A stretch of 5,107 nt of DNA from Steroidobacteraceae bacterium (lineage in GTDB: Bacteria > Pseudomonadota > Gammaproteobacteria > Steroidobacterales > Steroidobacteraceae), in the NCBI GenBank assembly GCA_023253235.1, contig JALRHE010000205.1, positions 1 to 5,107 of the forward strand, in the 5' to 3' direction. How positions within the stretch are numbered: position 1 is the stretch's first letter; every line of letters begins with the position of its first letter. The notes under the pieces are model-generated. The model was given only the letters and a program-made list of their open reading frames with translations. It searched no databases and was not told the DNA's origin. Made by a program: the position numbers and the translations under genes. Of this stretch, positions 1 through 5,107 are shown piece after piece.

Positions 1-574
1 AGTGGCGCGCGTGACGGTGCTAGAGCGCGTGACGATTGGCGCGCGCTCGGTTCTCGATGCCGGCGTTGTCGTGGGCTCTGAGGGCTTCGGTAACGCGCTC
101 GACGAAGGACGCTGGGTGCACGTGCCGCAAGTGGGTACGGTGCGCATCGGCGCCGATGTCGAGATCGGCGCCAACAGCACCATCGATCGCGGCGCGCTCG
201 AAGATACGGTCATCGGTGATGGCGTGCGCATCGATAACCTCGTGCAGGTGGGTCACAACTGCACGATCGGCGCACACTCGGCGCTCGCCGGTTGTGCAGG
301 GCTAGCCGGCAGTTCGCATGTCGGTGCGCGTTGTCGTATCGGTGGCGGCGTGGGGATCGCTGGGCATTTGCGGATTTGCGACGATGTGACCATCACAGGC
401 TATACGTTCGTGACGGGTGATATACGCGAGCCCGGGGTTTACTCCGGCGGGATTCCTGCCGAGAGTGCAGCAGACTGGCGACGTATCGTCGGTCGATTGA
501 AACGCATCGATGGTCTCGCACGTCGTGTGGGTGACCTCGAGAAGAATTTGGATTCGACGAAGAGTGAGGAATGA
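1..574 (+). CDS. lpxD: UDP-3-O-(3-hydroxyacyl)glucosamine N-acyltransferase LpxD, C-terminal part
   Basis: LpxD transfers a 3-hydroxyacyl chain from ACP to the 2-amino group of UDP-3-O-acylglucosamine, the third step of lipid A synthesis, in the cytoplasm. The reading frame enters at base 2 and ends at TGA 572-574. About 190 codons are visible, aligning without gaps to roughly residues 155-341 of the E. coli protein, so the N-terminal uridine-binding domain and first helix coils lie outside the window. The GTG at base 2 is an internal Val codon, not a start. Visible are many left-handed beta-helix hexapeptides (IGADVEIG, VIGDGV, TIGAHS), the GSEGFGN and STIDRGALEDTVIG blocks, the catalytic His in VGHN (visible residue 85, bases 254-256, equivalent to E. 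coli His239), the second conserved His in AGH (residue 122, equivalent to His276) and EPGVYSGGIP, then a C-terminal helix. Phe136 sits where E. coli has the chain-length residue Met290. fabZ follows after 4 bases. Confidence 0.96.
   Translation, partial: VARVTVLERVTIGARSVLDAGVVVGSEGFGNALDEGRWVHVPQVGTVRIGADVEIGANSTIDRGALEDTVIGDGVRIDNLVQVGHNCTIGAHSALAGCAGLAGSSHVGARCRIGGGVGIAGHLRICDDVTITGYTFVTGDIREPGVYSGGIPAESAADWRRIVGRLKRIDGLARRVGDLEKNLDSTKSEE
149..172. repeat. Inverted repeat within lpxD hexapeptide coil
   Basis: GGCGCCGAT (149-157) and ATCGGCGCC (164-172) are perfect 9-base complementary arms around a 6-base loop. The left arm is also part of the 12-base palindrome at 146-157. It encodes IGADVEIGA, so the symmetry arises from repeated Ile-Gly codons next to Ala-Asp in the beta-helix coils. 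No T-run follows, so it is not a terminator. Most likely it is a by-product of repeat coding. Confidence 0.6.
566..570 (+). promoter_or_regulatory. Shine-Dalgarno site of fabZ
   Basis: GAGGA lies inside the last codons of lpxD, 8 bases before the GTG at 579. This site is the main reason for choosing GTG 579 over the upstream in-frame ATG at 510, which would add 23 residues that are unlike FabZ and are encoded within lpxD. Confidence 0.7.
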
Positions 575-578
575 CAGC

Positions 579-1049
579 GTGAGCGACAAGGACATCATCA
601 GCTTGGATATCAATGCCATCCTCAAACAGTTGCCACACCGGTATCCGTTTCTACTCGTCGATCGTGTGCTCGAGTGTCACAAGGGTGATCACATCCGCGC
701 CCTGAAGAACGTCACCTATAACGAGCCGTATTTCCCTGGGCATTTTCCGTACCGTCCGGTCATGCCGGGGGTGATCATCATCGAGGCGCTCGCGCAGACA
801 GCCGGTATTCTCGCCTTTGTGACGGCGGGCGTCGTGCCTGATGAGAACACGCGCTTTTTCTTCGTCGGTATCGACGAGGCGCGGTTCCGCAGACCCGTAG
901 AGCCCGGCGATCAGCTGATCCTGACGGCGAAACTGACGCGTCAGATGCGAGGCATCTGGAAGTTCTCAGCTGCCGCCTACGTCGGCGATGTCGAAGCCGC
1001 ATCGGCCGAGTTGATGGTGGCGCCCGAGACGGGCAAGGGGCAGGGCTGA
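579..1049 (+). CDS. fabZ: 3-hydroxyacyl-[acyl-carrier-protein] dehydratase FabZ
   Basis: FabZ removes water from 3-hydroxyacyl-ACP to give trans-2-enoyl-ACP in type II fatty acid elongation in the cytoplasm. Starting at GTG 579 the protein is 156 residues, against 151 in E. coli, and begins MSDKDIISLDINAILKQLPH. The family signatures are intact: LPHRYPFLLVDRV at 18-30; NEPYFPGHFP at 48-57 with the catalytic His55 (bases 741-743); and MPGVIIIEALAQ at 62-73 with the catalytic Glu69. A single hot-dog fold domain fills the whole length. There is no signal peptide or membrane segment. The gene starts 4 bases after lpxD, and its TGA (1047-1049) shares one base with the lpxA ATG, so its translation is probably coupled to both neighbours. 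FabZ and LpxA/LpxD draw on the same 3-hydroxyacyl-ACP pool, which explains the grouping. The set of active-site residues favours FabZ over FabA; FabA-type isomerase activity cannot be excluded from sequence alone. Confidence 0.97.
   Translation: MSDKDIISLDINAILKQLPHRYPFLLVDRVLECHKGDHIRALKNVTYNEPYFPGHFPYRPVMPGVIIIEALAQTAGILAFVTAGVVPDENTRFFFVGIDEARFRRPVEPGDQLILTAKLTRQMRGIWKFSAAAYVGDVEAASAELMVAPETGKGQG
1035..1040 (+). promoter_or_regulatory. Shine-Dalgarno site of lpxA
   Basis: AAGGGG within the fabZ 3' end stands 8 bases before the lpxA ATG at 1049. A second G-rich stretch (CAGGG, 1041-1045) is probably too close to the start to be used. The site supports independent ribosome loading at lpxA in addition to the one-base stop/start overlap. 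Confidence 0.6.
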
Positions 1050-1834
1050 TGAGCGAGTCCACTCGAATTGATCCGCGCGCGGTCGTCGCGCCGACCGCGA
1101 AGCTCGGCGAGGGTGTCGAGGTAGGTCCATTTGCGATCATCGGCCCCGATGTCGAGATCGGTGCCGGTACGATCGTGGGACCGCACGCCGTCGTCACGGG
1201 CTGGACGAAACTCGGCAGCCACAATCGTATCTTCCAGTTTGCGTCGATCGGAGATGCGCCGCAGGATAAGAAATATGCCGGCGAGCCCACGCGCGTGGAA
1301 ATCGGCGATCGCAACGTGTTTCGCGAATATGTGACCGTCAATCGTGGCACGACGCACGATCAGGGCATTACCCGCGTCGGCAGCGACAATCTCTTCATGG
1401 CTTCCTCGCACATCGCGCACGATTGCATCGTGGGTAGTCATTGCGTGTTTGCGAATCTCGCGACCTTGGGTGGTCACGTCGAGGTGGATGATCACGTCAT
1501 CCTCGCGGGCTTCACGGGGGTGCACCAGTTCTGCAAGATCGGCGCGCATGCCTTCATCGCCAACAACACGGCCGTGACGCGCGATGTGCCGCCCTATGTG
1601 ATGGCCGTCGGTCATCCAGCGGTGCCGCACTCGATCAACGCGACGGGGCTTTCGCGTCGCGGCTTCACGTCTGAGCAAGTGCGCAACATCAAGAACGCTT
1701 ACCGCACGCTCTATCGCATGGATCTTCCGCTCGAAGCAGCGATGGAGAAGTTACGCGAAGCTGCGAAGACGCAAGCGGAGATCGTGCCCTTCGTCGAGTT
1801 CGTGGCTCGCTCGACCCGTAGCCTGATCCGCTGA
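1049..1834 (+). CDS. lpxA: UDP-N-acetylglucosamine O-acyltransferase LpxA
   Basis: LpxA catalyses the first step of lipid A synthesis, moving a 3-hydroxyacyl chain from ACP to the 3-OH of UDP-GlcNAc. The product is 261 residues (E. coli 262), so it is complete. Residues 1 to about 190 are left-handed beta-helix hexapeptide repeats and about 195-261 the C-terminal helical domain. Catalytic and binding residues are present with an offset of one from E. coli: Asp73, Lys75 (QDKKYAGEP), His121 and the general base His124 (SSHIAHDC), His143 (GGH), His159 (VHQFC), Asn197, Arg203 and Arg204 (SRRGF). The end, RSTRSLIR, is typical. Asn172 replaces E. coli Gly173, the hydrocarbon-ruler position, suggesting a chain shorter than C14. 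ATG 1049 overlaps the fabZ stop as TGATG. lpxB follows after 9 bases in the same frame. The active enzyme is expected to be a cytoplasmic homotrimer. Confidence 0.98.
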   Translation: MSESTRIDPRAVVAPTAKLGEGVEVGPFAIIGPDVEIGAGTIVGPHAVVTGWTKLGSHNRIFQFASIGDAPQDKKYAGEPTRVEIGDRNVFREYVTVNRGTTHDQGITRVGSDNLFMASSHIAHDCIVGSHCVFANLATLGGHVEVDDHVILAGFTGVHQFCKIGAHAFIANNTAVTRDVPPYVMAVGHPAVPHSINATGLSRRGFTSEQVRNIKNAYRTLYRMDLPLEAAMEKLREAAKTQAEIVPFVEFVARSTRSLIR

Positions 1835-1843
1835 TTTACACCC

Positions 1844-2998
1844 ATGGTCTCGCAGGCCGCACCGCTGATTGCGATCGTGGCCGGAGAGGCCTCCGGCGAT
1901 AACCTCGGTGCAGCGCTCATCGCGGCGATCCGCGAACGAGTGCCGAACGCGCGTTTCGTCGGTGTGCCGGGGCCGCGTATGCGCGAGGCCGGATGTGAGG
2001 CGCTAGCCTCGAGCGAAGAACTCGCCGTCATGGGTCTTATCGAGATCCTGCGTCATCTGCCGAGGCTTTTTTCTTTGAGACGTCGTCTGCTGCGGGAGTT
2101 TCGCGAGCGCGGTGTCGATGTTTTCGTCGGTATCGACGCGCCCGAGTTCAATCTCGGGATGGCACGGCGTCTGAAGGCGGATGGCATACGCACCGTGCAA
2201 TACGTGAGTCCGCAGGTGTGGGCGTGGCGGCAGGGGCGAGTGCACGAGATCGGCGCGGCCTGCGATCGCATCTTGTGTCTGTTGCCCTTCGAGCCCGCCT
2301 TCTACGAGCGGCACGGTATCGCCGCGCGTTTTGTCGGTCATCCGCTGGCGGATCAATTTCCCTTGCAGAGCGATCGCGCCGCAGCGCGACGGGCACTCGG
2401 TCTGCCCGAAACGGGCGAGATCGTAGCCGTGTTGCCGGGTAGTCGAGTCGGTGAGGTGACTCGTCTCGCATCGCCGTTTGTCGGTGCCGCGGCTTGGCTT
2501 GCTGCGCATAGGCCCGGTGTACGTTTCGTCGCGCCGATGGCAAGCACGGCCACGCGCGAGCGCTTCGAGGCCGAGTGGCAGCGGTGCGCGCCGCAGACGC
2601 CGGTTGCCATCATCGAGGGACGCTCGCGCGAGGTGCTCGCCGCGGCGGATGTCGTGCTAGTGGCTTCCGGCACGGCGACGCTCGAAACCTTGCTCACGCG
2701 ACGACCGATGGTGGTGGCGTATCGCCTAGGCGCGATCACGGCGTTTCTGCTGCAAAGCCTCGGCCTAGTGAAGGTGCGATTTTTCTCGCAGCCGAATTTG
2801 CTCGTGGGTCGCGAAGTCGTGCCGGAGATTTTCCAGGGGCGTGCGAACCCCGAGACGCTCGGTCGAGCGCTGCTCGAATGGTTGGAGGACCCAGCTCGTT
2901 GGGCCAACCTCGAGCAGGAGTTTCAAGAAGTGCATTTGGCGTTGCGTCAGGATGGCGCCGCGCTAGCGGCCGAGGCAGTCGTCGAGTTGTTGCCGTGA
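1844..2998 (+). CDS. lpxB: Lipid-A-disaccharide synthase LpxB
   Basis: LpxB joins UDP-2,3-diacylglucosamine to lipid X, forming the beta-1,6 disaccharide of lipid A at the cytoplasmic face of the inner membrane. The product is 384 residues (E. coli 382), a glycosyltransferase family 19 (GT-B type) protein. Motifs in order are AGEASGD at 13-19, VPGPRM at 41-46, FVGIDAPEFN at 94-103 with the essential Asp98, YVSPQVWAWRQ at 120-130, LLPFE at 146-150, VLPGSR at 196-201 with Arg201, VASGTATLET at 273-282 and the nucleotide-sugar loop SQPNLL at 315-320. The hydrophobic surface for membrane contact is not obvious as a transmembrane helix. ATG 1844 is the only plausible start, because TGA 1832-1834 (the lpxA stop) is in the same frame just upstream and the N-terminus matches the family. 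No Shine-Dalgarno sequence is visible in the 9-base gap or just before it, so translation probably depends on ribosomes finishing lpxA. Confidence 0.97.
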   Translation: MVSQAAPLIAIVAGEASGDNLGAALIAAIRERVPNARFVGVPGPRMREAGCEALASSEELAVMGLIEILRHLPRLFSLRRRLLREFRERGVDVFVGIDAPEFNLGMARRLKADGIRTVQYVSPQVWAWRQGRVHEIGAACDRILCLLPFEPAFYERHGIAARFVGHPLADQFPLQSDRAAARRALGLPETGEIVAVLPGSRVGEVTRLASPFVGAAAWLAAHRPGVRFVAPMASTATRERFEAEWQRCAPQTPVAIIEGRSREVLAAADVVLVASGTATLETLLTRRPMVVAYRLGAITAFLLQSLGLVKVRFFSQPNLLVGREVVPEIFQGRANPETLGRALLEWLEDPARWANLEQEFQEVHLALRQDGAALAAEAVVELLP

Positions 2999-3011
2999 TC
3001 GAGTTAGCGTC

Positions 3012-3617
3012 ATGAGCCGTCTCATCGTCGGCGTCGATGAAGCGGGACGCGGACCGCTCGCAGGTCCCGTCGTCGCCGCGGCCGTCATTCTCGATCCCGA
3101 GCGACCGGTCACCGGGCTTGCGGACTCCAAGGCGTTGGGTGCCCCCGAGCGCGAGCGGCTGGCGTTGCTGCTGCAGGAGCGGGCGCTCGGTTGGTGTGTC
3201 GCGATCGCAAGTCCCGCTGAGATCGATGCGATCAACATCCTCCAGGCGACGATGCTCGCGATGCGGCGTGCCGTGCTTGGGCTGCTTGGGTCCGTATCGG
3301 GTGCCACTCCCTTTGGAGAGGTACGAGTCGAGGTCGATGGCAATCGGCTGCCGACCTTCGATGGAGTCGCGGGGGTCGCCGAGGCGGTCGCCATCGTGAA
3401 GGGCGATGCGACGCAGCCGGCGATCAGTGCCGCCTCGATTCTCGCCAAGACGGCACGAGATCGCGTTATGGAACAATTGGATACGCGACATCCTGAATAT
3501 GGATTCGCGATCCACAAGGGATACCCGACGCCGGCCCACCTCGCGGCGCTCAAGGCCCACGGGCCGAGTTCAGTCCACCGACGGAGTTTCGGACCGGTAA
3601 AATCGGCGGCGCGATGA
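3012..3617 (+). CDS. rnhB: Ribonuclease HII
   Basis: RNase HII cuts 5' to ribonucleotides embedded in duplex DNA and starts ribonucleotide excision repair. The product is 201 residues, the usual size for gammaproteobacteria. The type 2 signatures are intact: VGVDEAGRGPLAGPV at 6-20, with Asp9 and Glu10 as metal ligands and the GRG ribose-sensing motif at 12-14; ADSKAL at 37-42; VDGN with Asp109; KGDATQPAISAASILAKTARD with Asp132; PEYGFAIHKGYPT with the conserved Tyr163; and the terminal HRRSFGPVK. The Asp109-Asp132 spacing is 5 residues longer than in the E. coli enzyme, a small loop insertion that leaves the motifs whole. The gene begins 13 bases after lpxB with at most a weak GAG (3001-3003) as ribosome site, and its stop overlaps the dnaE start. 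Position between lpxB and dnaE is the same as in E. coli. Confidence 0.97.
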   Translation: MSRLIVGVDEAGRGPLAGPVVAAAVILDPERPVTGLADSKALGAPERERLALLLQERALGWCVAIASPAEIDAINILQATMLAMRRAVLGLLGSVSGATPFGEVRVEVDGNRLPTFDGVAGVAEAVAIVKGDATQPAISAASILAKTARDRVMEQLDTRHPEYGFAIHKGYPTPAHLAALKAHGPSSVHRRSFGPVKSAAR

Positions 3618-5107
3618 GCGCCTTCGTCCACCTGCGTCTGCACACCGAATACTCGCTGGTCGATAGCGTGGTTCGCATCCCTGAGCTCGTCGCTCGCGTG
3701 GCGGAGCTCGGTATGCCGGCGGTCGCCGTCACGGACGAGCACAACCTCTTCGCGATGGTGAAGTTCTATCGCGAGGCGCTCTCCAAGGGCGTCAAGCCCA
3801 TCATCGGTGTCGATCTGCAGATCACTGAGCCCGGCGAGCGGACGCCGCCGAGTCGGTTGACGCTGCTGTGCATGAACGACGCGGGCTATCGCAGACTTAC
3901 GCGCCTCGTATCGCGTGCCTATCTCGAGGGGCAGCAGCGCGGGGCGCCGCGCATCGATCGCGCTTGGCTCACACCTGAATCGACCGACGGCTTGATTGCG
4001 CTCTCAGGCGGACGCGAGGGCGATGTGGGTCGAGCCCTGCAGCAGGGCAAGACGGCCGAAGCGAGAACGTTACTCGAGTTCTGGCAGAGGCTCTTCCCGG
4101 ATCGCTATTACCTCGAGGTGACCCGCACCGGTCGTGACGAGGAGGAGGCGCTCGTCGCCTCGACCGTTAAGCTCGCGATCGATACGGCGCTGCCGATCGT
4201 TGCGACCAACGATGTACGATTTCTTTCGAGCGATGATTTCGAGTCGCACGAGGCGAGGGTGTGCATCCACGAGGGTGCGTTGCTCGCCGATCCGACGCGC
4301 CCGCGGCACTACACGCGCGAGCAATATCTGCGCTCACCCGAGGAGATGATCGAGCAATTCGCCGATCTGCCCGAGGCGATCGAAAATTCTGTCGAAATCG
4401 CCAAGCGCTGCAGTCTCGTGCTGCAGCTTGGCGAGAGTCGCCTGCCGATCTATCCGGTGCCTGAAGGTCAAACGACCGAGGAGTTCTTGCGCGCGGAATC
4501 GGCGCGCGGGTTGCAGCAGCGCCTCGAGCGTCTCGGCCACGTCGATCAGGACGCTTATCGCGCGCGTCTGCAGACGGAGCTCGAGGTCATCTGCGCGATG
4601 GGCTTCGCCGGCTACTTTCTCATCGTGGCCGATTTCATCCGTTGGGCGCGTAGCAATGGCGTGCCTGTGGGGCCGGGTCGTGGTTCGGGTGCCGGTTCTC
4701 TGGTGGCGTATTCGCTCGGCATCACGGACATTGATCCGCTGCAATACGATCTGCTGTTCGAGCGCTTTCTGAATCCCGAACGCGTTTCGATGCCTGACTT
4801 TGACGTCGACTTCTGCATGGATGGGCGCGATCGCGTCATCGAGTATGTTGCGGACAAGTACGGTCGCACGCGCGTCTCGCAGATCATCACCTACGGCACC
4901 ATGGCGGCGAAGGCGGTGGTGCGCGATGCGGGTCGCGTGCTCGGGCTCGGCTACGGCTACGTCGACAAGATAGCGAAGCTCATTCCCTTCGAGCTCGACA
5001 TCACGCTGGAGTCGGCACTCGAGAAGGAGGCCGAGCTCAAGCGCCTCTACAAGGAAGACGAGGAGGTTCGAAACCTCATCGATCTCGCCAAGTCGCTCGA
5101 AGGCTTG
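3614..5107 (+). CDS. dnaE: DNA polymerase III alpha subunit DnaE, N-terminal part
   Basis: DnaE is the catalytic subunit of the replicative DNA polymerase III. The frame runs open from ATG 3614 to the last base, giving 498 of an expected ~1160 residues. Residues 1 to about 270 form the PHP domain (starts MSAFVHLRLHTEYS) and the polymerase palm and thumb follow. GPGRGSGAGSLVAY begins at Gly353; MPDFDVDFC carries Asp395 and Asp397, equivalent to catalytic Asp401 and Asp403 of E. coli. The third catalytic Asp (E. coli 555), fingers, beta-clamp and tau-binding parts lie beyond the window. The PHP metal site is degenerate: Arg8, Glu42, Arg81 and Arg202 replace ligand His residues, so proofreading should come from a separate DnaQ (epsilon) exonuclease, as in E. 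coli. ATG overlaps the rnhB stop as ATGA (3614-3617), and no clear Shine-Dalgarno precedes it, so translation is probably coupled to rnhB. No in-frame upstream start exists nearby. Confidence 0.98.
   Translation, partial: MSAFVHLRLHTEYSLVDSVVRIPELVARVAELGMPAVAVTDEHNLFAMVKFYREALSKGVKPIIGVDLQITEPGERTPPSRLTLLCMNDAGYRRLTRLVSRAYLEGQQRGAPRIDRAWLTPESTDGLIALSGGREGDVGRALQQGKTAEARTLLEFWQRLFPDRYYLEVTRTGRDEEEALVASTVKLAIDTALPIVATNDVRFLSSDDFESHEARVCIHEGALLADPTRPRHYTREQYLRSPEEMIEQFADLPEAIENSVEIAKRCSLVLQLGESRLPIYPVPEGQTTEEFLRAESARGLQQRLERLGHVDQDAYRARLQTELEVICAMGFAGYFLIVADFIRWARSNGVPVGPGRGSGAGSLVAYSLGITDIDPLQYDLLFERFLNPERVSMPDFDVDFCMDGRDRVIEYVADKYGRTRVSQIITYGTMAAKAVVRDAGRVLGLGYGYVDKIAKLIPFELDITLESALEKEAELKRLYKEDEEVRNLIDLAKSLEGL
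4400..4432. repeat. Long imperfect inverted repeat inside dnaE
   Basis: GCCAAGCGCTGCAG (4400-4413) faces CTGCAGCTTGGC (4421-4432). The arms pair over 12 bases with a 2-base bulge in the left arm and a 7-base loop (TCTCGTG). It encodes DnaE residues 263-273 (AKRCSLVLQLG), at about the expected boundary between the PHP and palm domains. No run of T follows on the + strand, so it does not look like an intrinsic terminator. Function, if any, is unknown. Confidence 0.65.

Noticed and set aside
2..4. GTG at base 2 as a start of lpxD
   Set aside because: The alignment places this codon near residue 155 of LpxD, so the gene simply enters from the left edge.
510..578. Upstream ATG at 510 as the fabZ start
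   Set aside because: It would lie within lpxD and add 23 residues unlike FabZ. GTG 579 has a GAGGA site 8 bases upstream and gives the family's normal length.
977..1678. Long minus-strand open frame (233 codons) opposite lpxA
   Set aside because: It is antisense to a fully conserved gene, and its product is a low-complexity Arg/His/Asp/Ala-rich protein with no recognisable motif. Such frames are common opposite high-G+C genes.
1835..1843. Promoter or regulatory element between lpxA and lpxB
   Set aside because: The gap is only 9 bases, and I see no -35/-10 pair or operator in or just before it.
2736..3742. Two overlapping minus-strand open frames (2736-3560 and 2963-3742) across lpxB, rnhB and the dnaE start
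   Set aside because: Both are antisense to conserved genes, overlap each other in different frames, and encode Arg/Ser-rich sequence without domain signatures.
4400..4432. Intrinsic transcription terminator
   Set aside because: The hairpin lies in the middle of dnaE and is followed by GAGAGTCG-type sequence, not a T-run.
1..5107. Mobile element, CRISPR, RNA gene or novel defence system
   Set aside because: The window is filled end to end by six conserved genes in a conserved order. There are no tandem repeats, tRNA-like folds, transposase motifs or unassigned frames with recognisable domains.

Overview
This is an ordinary chromosomal core segment of a Gram-negative bacterium, almost certainly a gammaproteobacterium of fairly high G+C (roughly 60% by eye). 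The gene order lpxD-fabZ-lpxA-lpxB-rnhB-dnaE, all on the + strand, is the conserved arrangement known from Escherichia coli and relatives. The proteins align well with the E. coli ones but are clearly diverged, so a non-enteric gammaproteobacterium is likely. I cannot name the family from sequence alone.

Layout: 1-574 is the C-terminal part of lpxD, cut by the left edge. 579-1049 is fabZ with a GTG start. 1049-1834 is lpxA, sharing one base with fabZ. 1844-2998 is lpxB, 3012-3617 is rnhB, and 3614-5107 is the first 498 codons of dnaE, overlapping rnhB by 4 bases and cut by the right edge. The largest non-coding gap is 13 bases. There is no room for an intergenic promoter, terminator, RNA gene or mobile element, and I see none. 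The run therefore looks like one transcription unit whose promoter lies to the left of the window, with internal promoters possible but not recognisable.

Function: LpxA, LpxD and LpxB carry out three of the early cytoplasmic or inner-membrane-face steps of lipid A synthesis: O-acylation of UDP-GlcNAc, N-acylation of the deacetylated product, and disaccharide formation. FabZ is the fatty-acid dehydratase that competes with LpxA and LpxD for 3-hydroxyacyl-ACP, so its place among them is metabolically sensible. RnhB (RNase HII) and DnaE (replicative polymerase alpha subunit) belong to DNA maintenance and replication and form the tail of the cluster.

I found no undescribed system. The points worth a second look are small: substitutions at the acyl-chain ruler positions of both LpxA and LpxD that suggest shorter lipid A acyl chains than in E. 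coli; an in-frame lpxA/lpxB junction with no visible ribosome binding site; a DnaE PHP domain missing even more metal ligands than the E. coli one; a strong inverted repeat inside dnaE near the PHP/palm boundary; and a high density of GATC sites, including five copies of GCGATCGC.
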